This document shows, piece by piece, positions 33,704 to 42,829 of a stretch of DNA of 64,000 nt. Origin of the DNA: RBG-16-34-14 sp963798865 (GTDB taxonomy: Bacteria > Bacteroidota > Ignavibacteria > Ignavibacteriales > Ignavibacteriaceae); assembly GCA_963798865.1 (NCBI GenBank), contig CAWCVZ010000009.1, forward strand, positions 649,881 to 713,880, read 5' to 3'. Under the pieces are notes generated by a model. It ran no database searches. It was not told where the DNA came from and was given only the letters and a program-made list of their open reading frames with translations. Every line of letters starts with the position of its first letter. Position 1 is the first letter of the stretch. The translations under genes and the position numbers were made by a program.

Positions 33704-35998
33704 ATGAAATATAAAAAATTATGGTTTAGCCTCATTGTAGTAATAGTAGTTTCATTTGTTGTGCTTCTTTATCTTGGCAGTGAAATTTATCATTTAGCTC
33801 CTCCAATTCCGGACCGTATAGTTACTGAAAATGGTAAAGTAATTATGAACGGAGAAGAAATAAAAGATGGTATGAATGTATGGCAGTCAATCGGAGGACA
33901 GCAGCTTGGTACGGTATGGGGACATGGATCTTATGTTGCACCTGATTGGTCTGCAGACTGGCTTCATCGTGAAGCAGTTTTTATTTTGAATTTACTTTCA
34001 CAGGAACGTTTTAATCAGAAATATGATGAACTTTCTTCTGAAAACCAGGCTTTGCTAAAAGACCTTCTTCAAAAAGAATTACGGAGAAATACTTTCAGCA
34101 ATAACCAGGTTGTTATTTCAGATATGAGGGCAAAAGCTTTTGAAGAAGTTAGCAAACATTTTTCCGGGCTTTTTACAAATGATCCTGCTCTTGCAAGTTT
34201 GCGGGAATCTTATGCCATACCTGAAAATACAATTAAAGACCCTGCAAGATTGAAATTGCTCAACTCATTTTTCTTCTGGACATCATGGGCATCTGTAACA
34301 AATCGTCCCGGTAAAGAAGTTACTTATACAAACAACTGGCCTCATGAAGAACTTGTAGGAAACAAACCTGCAAGCTCATTAATTCTATGGACGGGGTTTA
34401 GTGTAATTTTATTACTTGCAGGAATAGGATTACTTGCATCCTACTATGCAAAAAATAGAGGGGATGAACATGAATATGAAAATTATCCCGATAAAGATCC
34501 TTTACTCGGTTTGGCTCCCAGTCCATCTATGAAGGCAACTTTAAAATATTTTTGGGTTGTAGTGGGATTAATTTTTCTGCAGGTAGTAATGGGTGTGGTA
34601 ACTGCACACTATGGAGTTGAAGGAAACGGTTTCTACGGTTTTCCTTTGTCAAATATTCTTCCATACTCTATTACCAGAACATGGCATATTCAGTTAGCGC
34701 TTTTCTGGATTGCGACATCCTGGCTTGCTACAGGTCTTTATATCGCTCCTGCTATATCAGGACACGAACCTAAATTTCAAAGAGCTGGTGTTAACATTCT
34801 TTTTGTTGCTTTATTAATAATTGTTCTTGGTTCCATGTCCGGTGAATGGATGGGTATCATGCAGAAATTAGGTTTGCTTCAGAATTTCTGGTTTGGTCAT
34901 CAGGGACTGGAATATGTTGACCTCGGCAGGTTCTGGCAGCTGTTTCTTTTTGTTGGATTATTCATCTGGCTTTTCCTTCTTGTAAGAGCAATACGTCCGG
35001 CATTAAAAAAACAAGGCGAGAATAAACATCTCATAGCAATGTTTATTATTTCATCTGCTGCTATTGCACTTTTTTATGGCTCAGGATTAATGTGGGGGCA
35101 GCACACAAATCTTGCCATTACAGAATATTGGAGATGGTGGGTTGTGCATCTTTGGGTTGAAGGTTTCTTTGAGGTTTTTGCAACAGTTACAATTGCATTT
35201 CTTTTTGTAAGAATGGGTTTGCTGAATGTAAAAATAGCAACTCCTGCTGTTTTATTTTCAACCATAATTTTTCTTGCAGGTGGAATTTTAGGAACAGCTC
35301 ATCATCTTTATTTTACAGGAACACCAACAGCCGTTATGGCAATTGGAGCAACATTTAGTGCGCTTGAAGTTGTTCCATTAGTTCTGCTTGGATTTGAAGC
35401 TTATCATAACCTGAATCTGAGCAGATCGAGAGAATGGGTTAAAGCATATAAGTGGCCAATTTATTGTTTCATTGCAGTTGCTTTCTGGAATCTTGTTGGT
35501 GCTGGAATATTTGGTTTCTTAATTAATCCTCCAATTGCTCTTTATTACATGCAGGGATTGAATACAACTCCTGTTCACGGACATACAGCATTATTCGGTG
35601 TTTATGGCATGCTTGGAATAGGATTAATGCTTTTTGTTCTGAAAGGGCTTGCAGCAAAGCATGTATGGAAGAATGGAGTAATCAGTTTTTCTTTCTGGTC
35701 GATTAATATTGGCTTAGGATTAATGGTTCTTCTCAGCACTTTGCCGGTTGGTCTGGCACAAACGGTGGCGAGTATTGATAAAGGTTTATGGTATGCAAGA
35801 TCTGCTGAATTTATGCAGTCTTCCACATTAGATACTTTCAAATGGCTGAGGGTTATTGGCGACACAATTTTTGCTGCCGGTGTAATAGCTCTTGCTTATT
35901 TTGTTATAGGATTAAAAACCGGTTGGTCTCTTAAAAAAGAAACGGACATTAGTGAAGAAGAATATCCAAAAATAAAAACTCAGGAAGAGCCGGTATAA
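33704..35998 (+). CDS. norZ: quinol-dependent nitric oxide reductase (qNOR)
   Basis: 764 residues, normal length for single-subunit qNOR. It opens with a membrane helix and a periplasmic N-terminal domain (NVWQSIGGQQLGTVWGHGSYVAPDWSADWLHRE, split here as VWQSIGGQQLG and YVAPDWSADWLHRE), then a 12-helix NorB-like core with haem/FeB histidines in TRTWHIQLALFW, EGFFEVFA, GTAHHLYFTG and HGHTALFG. Reduces 2 NO to N2O using menaquinol in the cytoplasmic membrane. The quinol-type N-terminus lacks a cytochrome c site. AAAGGAATC precedes the ATG. A terminator follows at 36064-36096. Confidence 0.96.
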   Translation: MKYKKLWFSLIVVIVVSFVVLLYLGSEIYHLAPPIPDRIVTENGKVIMNGEEIKDGMNVWQSIGGQQLGTVWGHGSYVAPDWSADWLHREAVFILNLLSQERFNQKYDELSSENQALLKDLLQKELRRNTFSNNQVVISDMRAKAFEEVSKHFSGLFTNDPALASLRESYAIPENTIKDPARLKLLNSFFFWTSWASVTNRPGKEVTYTNNWPHEELVGNKPASSLILWTGFSVILLLAGIGLLASYYAKNRGDEHEYENYPDKDPLLGLAPSPSMKATLKYFWVVVGLIFLQVVMGVVTAHYGVEGNGFYGFPLSNILPYSITRTWHIQLALFWIATSWLATGLYIAPAISGHEPKFQRAGVNILFVALLIIVLGSMSGEWMGIMQKLGLLQNFWFGHQGLEYVDLGRFWQLFLFVGLFIWLFLLVRAIRPALKKQGENKHLIAMFIISSAAIALFYGSGLMWGQHTNLAITEYWRWWVVHLWVEGFFEVFATVTIAFLFVRMGLLNVKIATPAVLFSTIIFLAGGILGTAHHLYFTGTPTAVMAIGATFSALEVVPLVLLGFEAYHNLNLSRSREWVKAYKWPIYCFIAVAFWNLVGAGIFGFLINPPIALYYMQGLNTTPVHGHTALFGVYGMLGIGLMLFVLKGLAAKHVWKNGVISFSFWSINIGLGLMVLLSTLPVGLAQTVASIDKGLWYARSAEFMQSSTLDTFKWLRVIGDTIFAAGVIALAYFVIGLKTGWSLKKETDISEEEYPKIKTQEEPV

Positions 35999-36063
35999 TT
36001 TAAGCTCTTTTAATTTTTATATAATAATTATTGCCAATCTTTAAATTATATTATGCTTATTTT

Positions 36064-36096
36064 AAAGAGATTATTCTTATAGATAATCTCTTTTTT
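36064..36096 (+). terminator. Rho-independent terminator after qNOR
   Basis: AAAGAGATTAT (36064-36074) pairs with ATAATCTCTTT (36083-36093), 11-bp perfect arms with an 8-base loop running into six T. It separates norZ from the copper chaperone pair. Confidence 0.8.
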
Positions 36097-36122
36097 ATTA
36101 TTGCTGTTTAATATTCACACAA

Positions 36123-36713
36123 ATGAAAAAATTCGTATTAATAATAATTATTTTTTCCTTTATACATTTAGTCGGTTGTAAAAACCCTTTACCCGAAGAA
36201 AAAAAAATTGAAGGATCTTATACATTATTAAACCAGGATAGCAGCAGAGTTATTTTCCCTGATCAATTTAAAGGAAAGATTTTAGTGACTTGTTTTATCT
36301 TTACTAATTGTCCCGACATCTGCCCGTTAACAATTCACAATATGCAGCTCATTCAACAAAAGATTAATGATGAAAAGATTAATAATGTAAAGTTTGCCGC
36401 TGTTTCATTTGATCCATCCAGAGATGTCCCATCCGTATTAAAAGAACAGGCAAAGCTGAGGGAAATTAACACTACAGATTTTAGTTTCTTAACAGGTGAC
36501 AAAACAACAATTGATTCTTTACTTGCAAAGATGAAAGTATTTGCAATGGCAGAAGACACTACCTACACAGAAAGCAGAGAACCTGTTTATTTCTTTATCC
36601 ACACTGACAGGATAACCTTAGTTGATCAGCGGGGGAATGTAAGGAAAGAATACAGCGGCAGCAGAATAAATATAGATGAAATTGTATCTGATATAAAATA
36701 TTTAGGAGAGTAG
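36123..36713 (+). CDS. SCO1/SenC copper chaperone lipoprotein
   Basis: 196 residues. Lipoprotein signal (IIFSFIHLVGC), thioredoxin-like fold with copper-binding CPDICPL (TNCPDICPLTIHN) and the later His in YFFIHTDRITLVDQRG. SCO proteins deliver copper to CuA sites of cytochrome oxidases or nitrous oxide reductase in the periplasm. One base separates it from the PCu(A)C chaperone gene. No copper enzyme is encoded nearby, so the client must be elsewhere in the genome. Confidence 0.93.
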   Translation: MKKFVLIIIIFSFIHLVGCKNPLPEEKKIEGSYTLLNQDSSRVIFPDQFKGKILVTCFIFTNCPDICPLTIHNMQLIQQKINDEKINNVKFAAVSFDPSRDVPSVLKEQAKLREINTTDFSFLTGDKTTIDSLLAKMKVFAMAEDTTYTESREPVYFFIHTDRITLVDQRGNVRKEYSGSRINIDEIVSDIKYLGE

Positions 36714-36714
36714 G

Positions 36715-37131
36715 ATGAAATTCATTTTATTGTTGTTATTTCTTTTAAACCTTCCCGGCAATGATAAAATATCAATTGAGAATGCCTGGATGCGAAACTC
36801 ATCAAAAGGGTCCAATACAGCATTATTTTTTGATCTGGTAAATAAAGGAAAAGAAGCAGACACTCTTTATAAAATTACTTCCAAACTTGCTGAAATTGTT
36901 CAAATGCATGAAACATATAAGAATGGTGATATGATGGGGATGAGGGAAGTAGAAAAAATAGTTGTGGAACCAAACTCAACCTTTAAATTTAAACCCGGCT
37001 CTCACCATGTAATGCTCATAAAATTAAAACAGGATCTTAAGGAAGGAGACAAAGGGGATTTCTCTTTGTTTTTCAGAAAAGCTGGTGAAATTAAAATAAA
37101 AGTTCCTGTAAAAAAGATGGTCGTGAAATAG
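36715..37131 (+). CDS. PCu(A)C periplasmic copper chaperone
   Basis: 138 residues: a short signal peptide (FILLLLFLLNLPG) and one PCuAC (DUF461) domain. The copper motif is visible as MHETYKNGDMMGM followed by GSHHVMLIKL, i.e. the H-Xn-M...H-X-M set. It binds Cu(I) and cooperates with SCO proteins in building CuA centres. Start immediately after the SCO stop codon (GGAGAGTAGG upstream), a two-gene unit. Confidence 0.93.
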   Translation: MKFILLLLFLLNLPGNDKISIENAWMRNSSKGSNTALFFDLVNKGKEADTLYKITSKLAEIVQMHETYKNGDMMGMREVEKIVVEPNSTFKFKPGSHHVMLIKLKQDLKEGDKGDFSLFFRKAGEIKIKVPVKKMVVK

Positions 37132-37154
37132 TCAATCTTAGGTTGTTATAAAAA

Positions 37155-38690
37155 TTAATTCGTCTGAAAAATTTCATTAATAACCTTTCCCTCAAAATCT
37201 TCAGGAATTGTTTGATCAAGAAGGTGAAGTATAGTAGGAGCCAGATCAATAATATGTTTTTTTTCGAATGTTAAATCGGTTTTAATATTTTTTCCTGAAG
37301 CTAATAAAAATCCTTCCGGACGATGGTTGCCGCTTCTTCCATCATGATTTTTTCCCGGCATTGTAAATTTAATCTCCCCGAATTGTTGTGAAAATATATT
37401 TCTGTAGCCTGAAACAGGTTTATTATTCCACTTCACCAGTAGGTCAGGTAAATGATCATATGCATTTCCTTTTTTAAATATTGTATCCTTACTTTTTATA
37501 CTTTCAATTACCGGCTCCCCGGTTTCCGAATCTTTGAAAGTTTTTAAACCTTCAATTAAGTGCGAACAAAGATTATCATAATCCTCACCTTCCTGAACAA
37601 TCCCGTTTTTTTCCCTTCCTTTTAGATTAATTCTTATATAACCCTGAAGGTCTGCAAGTAAATTAAATACTCTGGTTTTACTCCAATCAGTTCTCCCCAT
37701 TCGCCAGTATGCAGTCATTTTATCCTGAATTCCGATAGGTAAAAATTTCTTTAAACCTGATCTCCATTCGAGAGGAATTTTATCCCGGATCTTTTTAATA
37801 AAACTCTTATTTTTGCCAGAAATTTCTTTTCCATTTAAAATATTTGAAATCATTTTTGGTAAAACTTTATCCGCAAGAGAAGTATTAAAACCCATTCCAT
37901 GTAATGAAAAAATAAGAACAGTTGCATCTTCATTTATTATATTCAGGATTTTACCAATAGCATCATCGCAGGATTGATAGATATCTCTTAGGTGATTCTG
38001 AAATAAAGATTCTTGTTCCCCGGACAATTTATCTTTTACGCTTGTATTATCCCAGAATTTATGTCCTCCTCTATGAGTTGAAGAGAAACAGCACAAACAT
38101 AAATCCCATTCCTCAGAGTCAATTAAATTAACCACAAGTTCAGCAAGCTTATTGGTTGCAGCAGATAACTCTTTCTTAATTCCATCAAGAGTGTCCAATG
38201 ATTGCAGTCCGCCCATTTCAACTCCTACAGGAGCTTCGCCGAAAGTTTTTTTCACCCAATCTATTTTATCTTTAGGAAAAGATGAGGTCGGATAGATTCC
38301 ATCGTGTGAGGACCACCCGGATATTTCGATTCCATTAAAGGGTATTGGTGGAAAAGTTAACGGGATATCAACTGCAATAACTTTACAGTTACTAAGTCCT
38401 CTCCAGAAAGGGGTTGCATTTATCCACTCTGGACCAGGACGTGTATAGTCCATTTTATCGCTTTTCCACTGAATATAATGGTACAAACCATGTTCTTCCG
38501 GAGGAACTCCAGTATAGAAAGTAGGCCAGGGAGAACCTGCTAACCATTCTGCTGTGGAGGATAATTTTCCAAAAGAACCTTTTGCATGCAGCGAAGCTAA
38601 GTTTTTTAAATATCCTTCCTTTATCCATTTCTCAATTAAAGTCCATTCGGCAGCATCTAATGCTATTGCAATTACTTTATTTGAGCTCAT
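37155..38690 (-). CDS. alkaline-phosphatase-superfamily hydrolase of a glycan cluster
   Basis: 511 residues, type I phosphodiesterase/nucleotide pyrophosphatase-like fold. First metal Asp in IAIALDAAEW; nucleophile region SPWPTFYTGVPPEEHGLY; DIPLTFPP; and the final KNHDGRSGNHRPEGFLLASG / DLAPTILHLL blocks. The usual SDHG metal motif reads FSLHGMG, so the Asp is replaced by Leu while the His stays. No signal peptide: cytoplasmic by sequence. It probably removes or transfers a phosphate-linked group in glycan assembly, but the substrate is unknown. It overlaps the upstream oxidoreductase by 14 bp and ends the minus-strand cluster. Confidence 0.83.
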   Translation of the reverse strand: MSSNKVIAIALDAAEWTLIEKWIKEGYLKNLASLHAKGSFGKLSSTAEWLAGSPWPTFYTGVPPEEHGLYHYIQWKSDKMDYTRPGPEWINATPFWRGLSNCKVIAVDIPLTFPPIPFNGIEISGWSSHDGIYPTSSFPKDKIDWVKKTFGEAPVGVEMGGLQSLDTLDGIKKELSAATNKLAELVVNLIDSEEWDLCLCCFSSTHRGGHKFWDNTSVKDKLSGEQESLFQNHLRDIYQSCDDAIGKILNIINEDATVLIFSLHGMGFNTSLADKVLPKMISNILNGKEISGKNKSFIKKIRDKIPLEWRSGLKKFLPIGIQDKMTAYWRMGRTDWSKTRVFNLLADLQGYIRINLKGREKNGIVQEGEDYDNLCSHLIEGLKTFKDSETGEPVIESIKSKDTIFKKGNAYDHLPDLLVKWNNKPVSGYRNIFSQQFGEIKFTMPGKNHDGRSGNHRPEGFLLASGKNIKTDLTFEKKHIIDLAPTILHLLDQTIPEDFEGKVINEIFQTN

Positions 38691-39669
38691 TAATTAAAAC
38701 TTCCTTTCCATTATTATTGCACGATATACGTGCAGCTTGAACTGCTAATATTGCCGAGACTCCATCTTTGATTCCGGCTACATTATTTTTGTTAAAATGG
38801 ACAAAATCAAAAAAGTTTTTTAACTGGGTCTCATAACTTTTAATTATTGGTAAATCTTTTTTCAGAAGTTTTCTTTTTAACCTATCATTAAAATCTATTA
38901 TTGATCTCATTTTTCCAGATGGAGGTGATATTCTGGCGGACTTTAATGTTATAAAAAAATTTTCCTTTTCACTTTTTGCTTTTAAAGATCTTATTGTAAT
39001 TCCTGAATGAGCCAAACAACAGTTTACAATTTTATTACCTAATACGTTAACATTTATCTCAAAAATTTTTGAATCATTAGTTTTTGCTGATACCGATGTT
39101 ATTTCTTTATCAAGGATAAATCTAATTATATCAAAAACATGGGAACCCAAATCATCAAGGGGATCACTTATAAAAGAAACTGGGTTCCATTTAGAATAAT
39201 CACTTGTAAAAACTATATCGGTTAAATCAGATTGTGAATTTTTTGTTAGTCTTTCTTTCAGATCAATAACGGGCTGCCAGTATCTATGATTGAACGCCAT
39301 CATTAATGAGGCTTTTGAAGAAGATTCTATATCAATAAGCTCTTTTATTCCTTCTGTTGATAAAGCTAATGGTTTTTCAACCAGGACAAACTTATTTTGC
39401 TTAAGTAATTCGGAAGAGAGGGCAATATGTGTATTTGGCGGAGAGCATATTATTGCAGCATCAATTCTTTCAATGAAATCGGGATTAATTGAACTATATG
39501 AGAAACAGTAGTTGAAGTTTTTGCAAAGAAAATTTCTTCTTTCTTCAGTTGGATCAACAACGGCTGTTAAATTAATATCTGTAAATTTTTTTATAGCCGG
39601 CAAATAAATTATTTCTGCAGCCTTGCCGCATCCTATTAATCCTATATTTAGCGAATTCAATTTTTCCAC
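38677..39669 (-). CDS. Gfo/Idh/MocA-family sugar oxidoreductase
   Basis: 330 residues. Rossmann NAD(P) motif near the start (LNIGLIGCGKAAEIIYLPAI), AAIICSPPNTHIALS, and the catalytic-type VEKPLALS motif, followed by the C-terminal substrate domain (AFNHRYWQP). Such enzymes oxidise or reduce sugar or inositol rings, often nucleotide sugars. It overlaps both neighbours by 13-14 bp, indicating tight operon structure with glycosyltransferases upstream. Confidence 0.9.
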   Translation of the reverse strand: MEKLNSLNIGLIGCGKAAEIIYLPAIKKFTDINLTAVVDPTEERRNFLCKNFNYCFSYSSINPDFIERIDAAIICSPPNTHIALSSELLKQNKFVLVEKPLALSTEGIKELIDIESSSKASLMMAFNHRYWQPVIDLKERLTKNSQSDLTDIVFTSDYSKWNPVSFISDPLDDLGSHVFDIIRFILDKEITSVSAKTNDSKIFEINVNVLGNKIVNCCLAHSGITIRSLKAKSEKENFFITLKSARISPPSGKMRSIIDFNDRLKRKLLKKDLPIIKSYETQLKNFFDFVHFNKNNVAGIKDGVSAILAVQAARISCNNNGKEVLINELK

Positions 39670-40562
39670 TTGAGATTTTTTTTATTGCCTTTCCAAAAAC
39701 CAAAAGTCCAGGCTGCTAATCCCAAAAATAAAAATGGGAAATAAAAAATAATCCTGAATATAGCAATCGGATTCCATTGTAAAGTTCGTATGATTATTAT
39801 AATCAATCTTCTTAAACCCCAAAAAAGAGAGAATAAAAAGTTATACTCAAGTTTATTTGAATCAGAAAGCGATCCATTTTTCAGATATCTTCTGAAGAAT
39901 CCGAATGTTTCCTGATGTTTTAAGAAACTAACAAAATTTTTTCGGCCGCGGTGCCTTACTATCATTTTCCGGTTAAAACTTACCTTAGCATTAATTTTTT
40001 TAATTACAGTTTCGCTGAACATTGTATCTTCGCCAATACTTATCTCTTCAGGGAACCCTCCGGATTTAATAAACAATTCTTTTGTAACTCCTAAATTACA
40101 TCCGGGGAAATGAGTAATGTTTTTTAATTTTCGCTTTTTCTGAAAATCTGCAAACTGCAACAGGTTATCTATTGAAGCTATCGGATGAAAAGGGTATAAA
40201 TCAATAACTGGTCCGATAACAATTTCAAAACCATTTTTAAGTGAAGTATAAACCTCAGAAAGCCAATTATTTGTAGGAACGCAATCAGCATCTAAAAAAA
40301 CAAACAAATTTGAATTAGCATTTGCTGAGCCAATATTTCTAGCTTTCCCCGGAAACAGCAATGTTTCTGAAGAAATTAAATTTACATTTAAGTCAGGATT
40401 AAACCTTGTTTTTATTTGAGGGTTGCCCGTACTTTCTACAACAATAATCTCAAAGGGATTATTAAAGTTTTGATTGCGTAATGCTGATAAACAATTCTGT
40501 AAATCATTTTCTTGCCCGTGAAATGGAATTATTACCGAGATATTTACTGAAGGGGAGCTCAT
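39657..40562 (-). CDS. family 2 glycosyltransferase
   Basis: 301 residues. GT-A fold signature SVIIPFHGQENDLQNCLSAL, FLDADCVPTN (DxD-like metal site) and FPGCNLGVTKELF, SIGEDTMFSE with the acidic catalytic-type pair. The C-terminus has membrane-associating hydrophobic helices (FRIIFYFPFLFLGLAAWTF). Transfers a sugar from a nucleotide donor at the cytoplasmic face of the membrane. Stop/start overlap of 4 bp with the upstream glycosyltransferase. Confidence 0.92.
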   Translation of the reverse strand: MSSPSVNISVIIPFHGQENDLQNCLSALRNQNFNNPFEIIVVESTGNPQIKTRFNPDLNVNLISSETLLFPGKARNIGSANANSNLFVFLDADCVPTNNWLSEVYTSLKNGFEIVIGPVIDLYPFHPIASIDNLLQFADFQKKRKLKNITHFPGCNLGVTKELFIKSGGFPEEISIGEDTMFSETVIKKINAKVSFNRKMIVRHRGRKNFVSFLKHQETFGFFRRYLKNGSLSDSNKLEYNFLFSLFWGLRRLIIIIIRTLQWNPIAIFRIIFYFPFLFLGLAAWTFGFWKGNKKNLKWKN

Positions 40563-41452
40563 TTCTTAAATAAACTTAAAAGACCACGAAACTGAAAATG
40601 CAGATCTCTAAATTCTCCCCGGAAAATTTCTTTAATAATAAGTAACAATAATTTAAAGGGTAAGATAAAACTAATAATTAAAAGCTGGAAAATATTTGCA
40701 TGCTTACGTATCAGGTAGAAATAATTTTTTACTTTTGAAAACTCATAAACCTCTGCAATTTTACCTCTTTGCTTTTTTCCACCTTTATGATAAACAATCG
40801 CCTTATAATTATAAAAAATTTTAAATCCCTTTTTCCTGGCTCTCAAAGAATAATCAACATCTTCCCAGCCGTATGGATTAAATCTTTCGTCAAACAGACC
40901 AACTTCATCTACCACATTTTTGTTCATAAGGAATAATCCTCCGCTGGAAGAAACTAATTTTGATTTATTAAATTGTCCATTATCCCTTTTTCCATTTCCA
41001 ATATTTTCAATCTTACCGGTGAAAAGACTAATTGACATCCCTCCTGCATAACCAATTACTCCGGGATAATCCATCATATAACATTTAGGAGTAATTATAC
41101 TAATTTTTGAGGCGACATTTATAGGTCTAACCATTTCTTCAAGAAAATTCTTTTCAAGGATAACATCATTGTCTAAAAAAAGGAAAAAATCAAAATGTAA
41201 ATTTTCAATTGCATATTTTATTCCGATATTTCGCCCACCGGCCGCTCCAGAATTTATTTTGTTCTCAATTAAATTTACATCCGGATATTTATTTTTAATT
41301 GCCTCTCCTGAACCATCATCTGACCCGTTATCAACCACAACAATTATAAAGTTTTTATAAACCTGCTGGTTGATGCTATTAATACAATCCAGCAGGTCAT
41401 CCTTTTTATTATGATTAAGAATTATAATACAGATACAATCTTTTTGATTCAT
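40559..41452 (-). CDS. family 2 glycosyltransferase (rhamnosyltransferase-like)
   Basis: 297 residues. IIILNHNKKDDLLDCINSI, VVDNGSDDGSGEAI, FLFLDNDVILEKNFLEEM and the late GLFDERFNPYGWEDVDYSLRA block characterise GT2 enzymes of the WcaA/RfbF-like type. A hydrophobic, basic C-terminus probably binds the membrane. Second of two adjacent GT2 genes; both likely build the same surface glycan. Confidence 0.92.
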   Translation of the reverse strand: MNQKDCICIIILNHNKKDDLLDCINSINQQVYKNFIIVVVDNGSDDGSGEAIKNKYPDVNLIENKINSGAAGGRNIGIKYAIENLHFDFFLFLDNDVILEKNFLEEMVRPINVASKISIITPKCYMMDYPGVIGYAGGMSISLFTGKIENIGNGKRDNGQFNKSKLVSSSGGLFLMNKNVVDEVGLFDERFNPYGWEDVDYSLRARKKGFKIFYNYKAIVYHKGGKKQRGKIAEVYEFSKVKNYFYLIRKHANIFQLLIISFILPFKLLLLIIKEIFRGEFRDLHFQFRGLLSLFKK

Positions 41453-41481
41453 AAATTAGGGTATTACTTCAAAGAGTAGAT

Positions 41482-42456
41482 TTAATTCAACATTTTTGAC
41501 TTTTTAATCTGTTTATGAAATGCAAAGTTCTTAAATTCAAAAAATCCTCCAACAAATGATGTTAAAAGAGAACGGAATAAGATAAGGAAAGAAAGAGCCA
41601 TTGAATCATTTGGCGCAACTCCATACTTATTAAGCAGATAAACTAATGTTATTTCCCTGATCCCCAGACCCATAAAGGATAATGGAAGCATAATTGCAAT
41701 AGCCATTACCGAACGGATCCAGCCAATTATCCAGATGTTAACATTTACATTTAAAGAATGTGCAAAGAAATAAAAAGAAACTAAACCCAACCCATGGTAT
41801 AAAAAAAGCAGTCCGAAAATTTCTAGATGATCTTTCAATCTTAAATTTTGAAATTGGCTCATAGCAGTCAAAAATTTTCCTGACTTTTCCTTAATTAAAT
41901 TGGGGAAAGGCAGCTTCTGAAAAATTTTTTCGATTAGAATTAAAATGGACTTTTTTAGTAGTGCGAAATAGAAAAAAATCATTGCGAAAAATATTACCAC
42001 AAGTAAAACCAAAAGCTTTTCATTTTTGGCTTCATAAAGAACCGGCAAGGAAAAAAGTATTCCCATAATAACAACCATTAATATCTCCAGGAAGCGATTT
42101 AATACAATAACCGCCGCAGCCGAAGATTTGCTGCTATGCTTCGAGAACTTGTACCATTTAACTGCACCGCCCGAAAGTGTACCGGGAAGAAATAGTCCAT
42201 AAAAGCTTGTGGCAAGGTGTATTTTTAAAATTTCAAAAACAGATAAAGTCATTCCCTGTATTTTAGTAAGATATTGAGTCTCAAGTGCGGAAAGATAGCT
42301 TATAGGCGAGGATATTATTATTCCAATCATTAACAAAGATAAATCAGCAGAAAGGATTGAGGATAAAATTGAAGAAAATGGTATAATGGAAAAGAGATAG
42401 GCAAGAACTATTCCCGATATTATTATTTTTAGTGAAAGCCGGATATACTTTTCCAT
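41482..42456 (-). CDS. UPF0104/lysylphosphatidylglycerol-synthase-TM-type membrane protein
   Basis: 324 residues with about eight helices. The N-terminus (SLKIIISGIVLAYLFSII), FYGLFLPGTLSGGAVKWYKFSKH, NRFLEILMV and LPLSFMGLGIREITLVYLL are family motifs. Members move or hold lipid-linked substrates, and those in glycan clusters are often proposed flippase-like or glycolipid-handling proteins. Placement between glycosyltransferases supports a role with lipid-linked sugar intermediates; not proven. Confidence 0.88.
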   Translation of the reverse strand: MEKYIRLSLKIIISGIVLAYLFSIIPFSSILSSILSADLSLLMIGIIISSPISYLSALETQYLTKIQGMTLSVFEILKIHLATSFYGLFLPGTLSGGAVKWYKFSKHSSKSSAAAVIVLNRFLEILMVVIMGILFSLPVLYEAKNEKLLVLLVVIFFAMIFFYFALLKKSILILIEKIFQKLPFPNLIKEKSGKFLTAMSQFQNLRLKDHLEIFGLLFLYHGLGLVSFYFFAHSLNVNVNIWIIGWIRSVMAIAIMLPLSFMGLGIREITLVYLLNKYGVAPNDSMALSFLILFRSLLTSFVGGFFEFKNFAFHKQIKKSKMLN

Positions 42457-42566
42457 TTACTTCTTTTGAATGAAAGTTAGAATTATTATAAAACTGAACC
42501 CATACTGATAACCGGAACCTTTTAATTTATTTTTTTCTAAAATTTTATATTGTAAGAAATATCTTT

Positions 42567-42815
42567 TTAAGCTAATGAATAAATTTTTTTTAGTTCATCT
42601 TCAGAAAAAGGGGCAGCATTAAGTGCACCTACATTTTCGTCCGGTTCTCCCAGATCTGATACATCGTAAAAATTAACTCCATAATTAAAAACCTTGTGCA
42701 AAGTTTTTTTTGATTCCTTATCATCACGATGATATAAACCATCACCCAATGATTGACACCCTAAACCAGGCTCGCAAGCTTTTAAGTTGGTTTTCCCAAA
42801 ATTTTTATATTTCAT
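42567..42815 (-). pseudogene. aldo/keto reductase with large in-frame internal deletion
   Basis: 82 codons. Residues 1-55 (MKYKNFGKTNLKACEPGLG, KTLHKVFNYGVNFYDVSD) are the N-terminus of an aldo/keto reductase including the first barrel strands and the GVNFYDVSD catalytic-Asp region. The remaining 27 (ENVGALNAAPFSEDELKKIYSLA) are the C-terminal end. About 200-250 residues of barrel, including the catalytic Tyr, Lys and His, are absent, with no frameshift at the join. It cannot be an active reductase. Isolated between intact and frameshifted glycan genes. Confidence 0.7.
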
Positions 42816-42829
42816 AATTATTATTCTGT

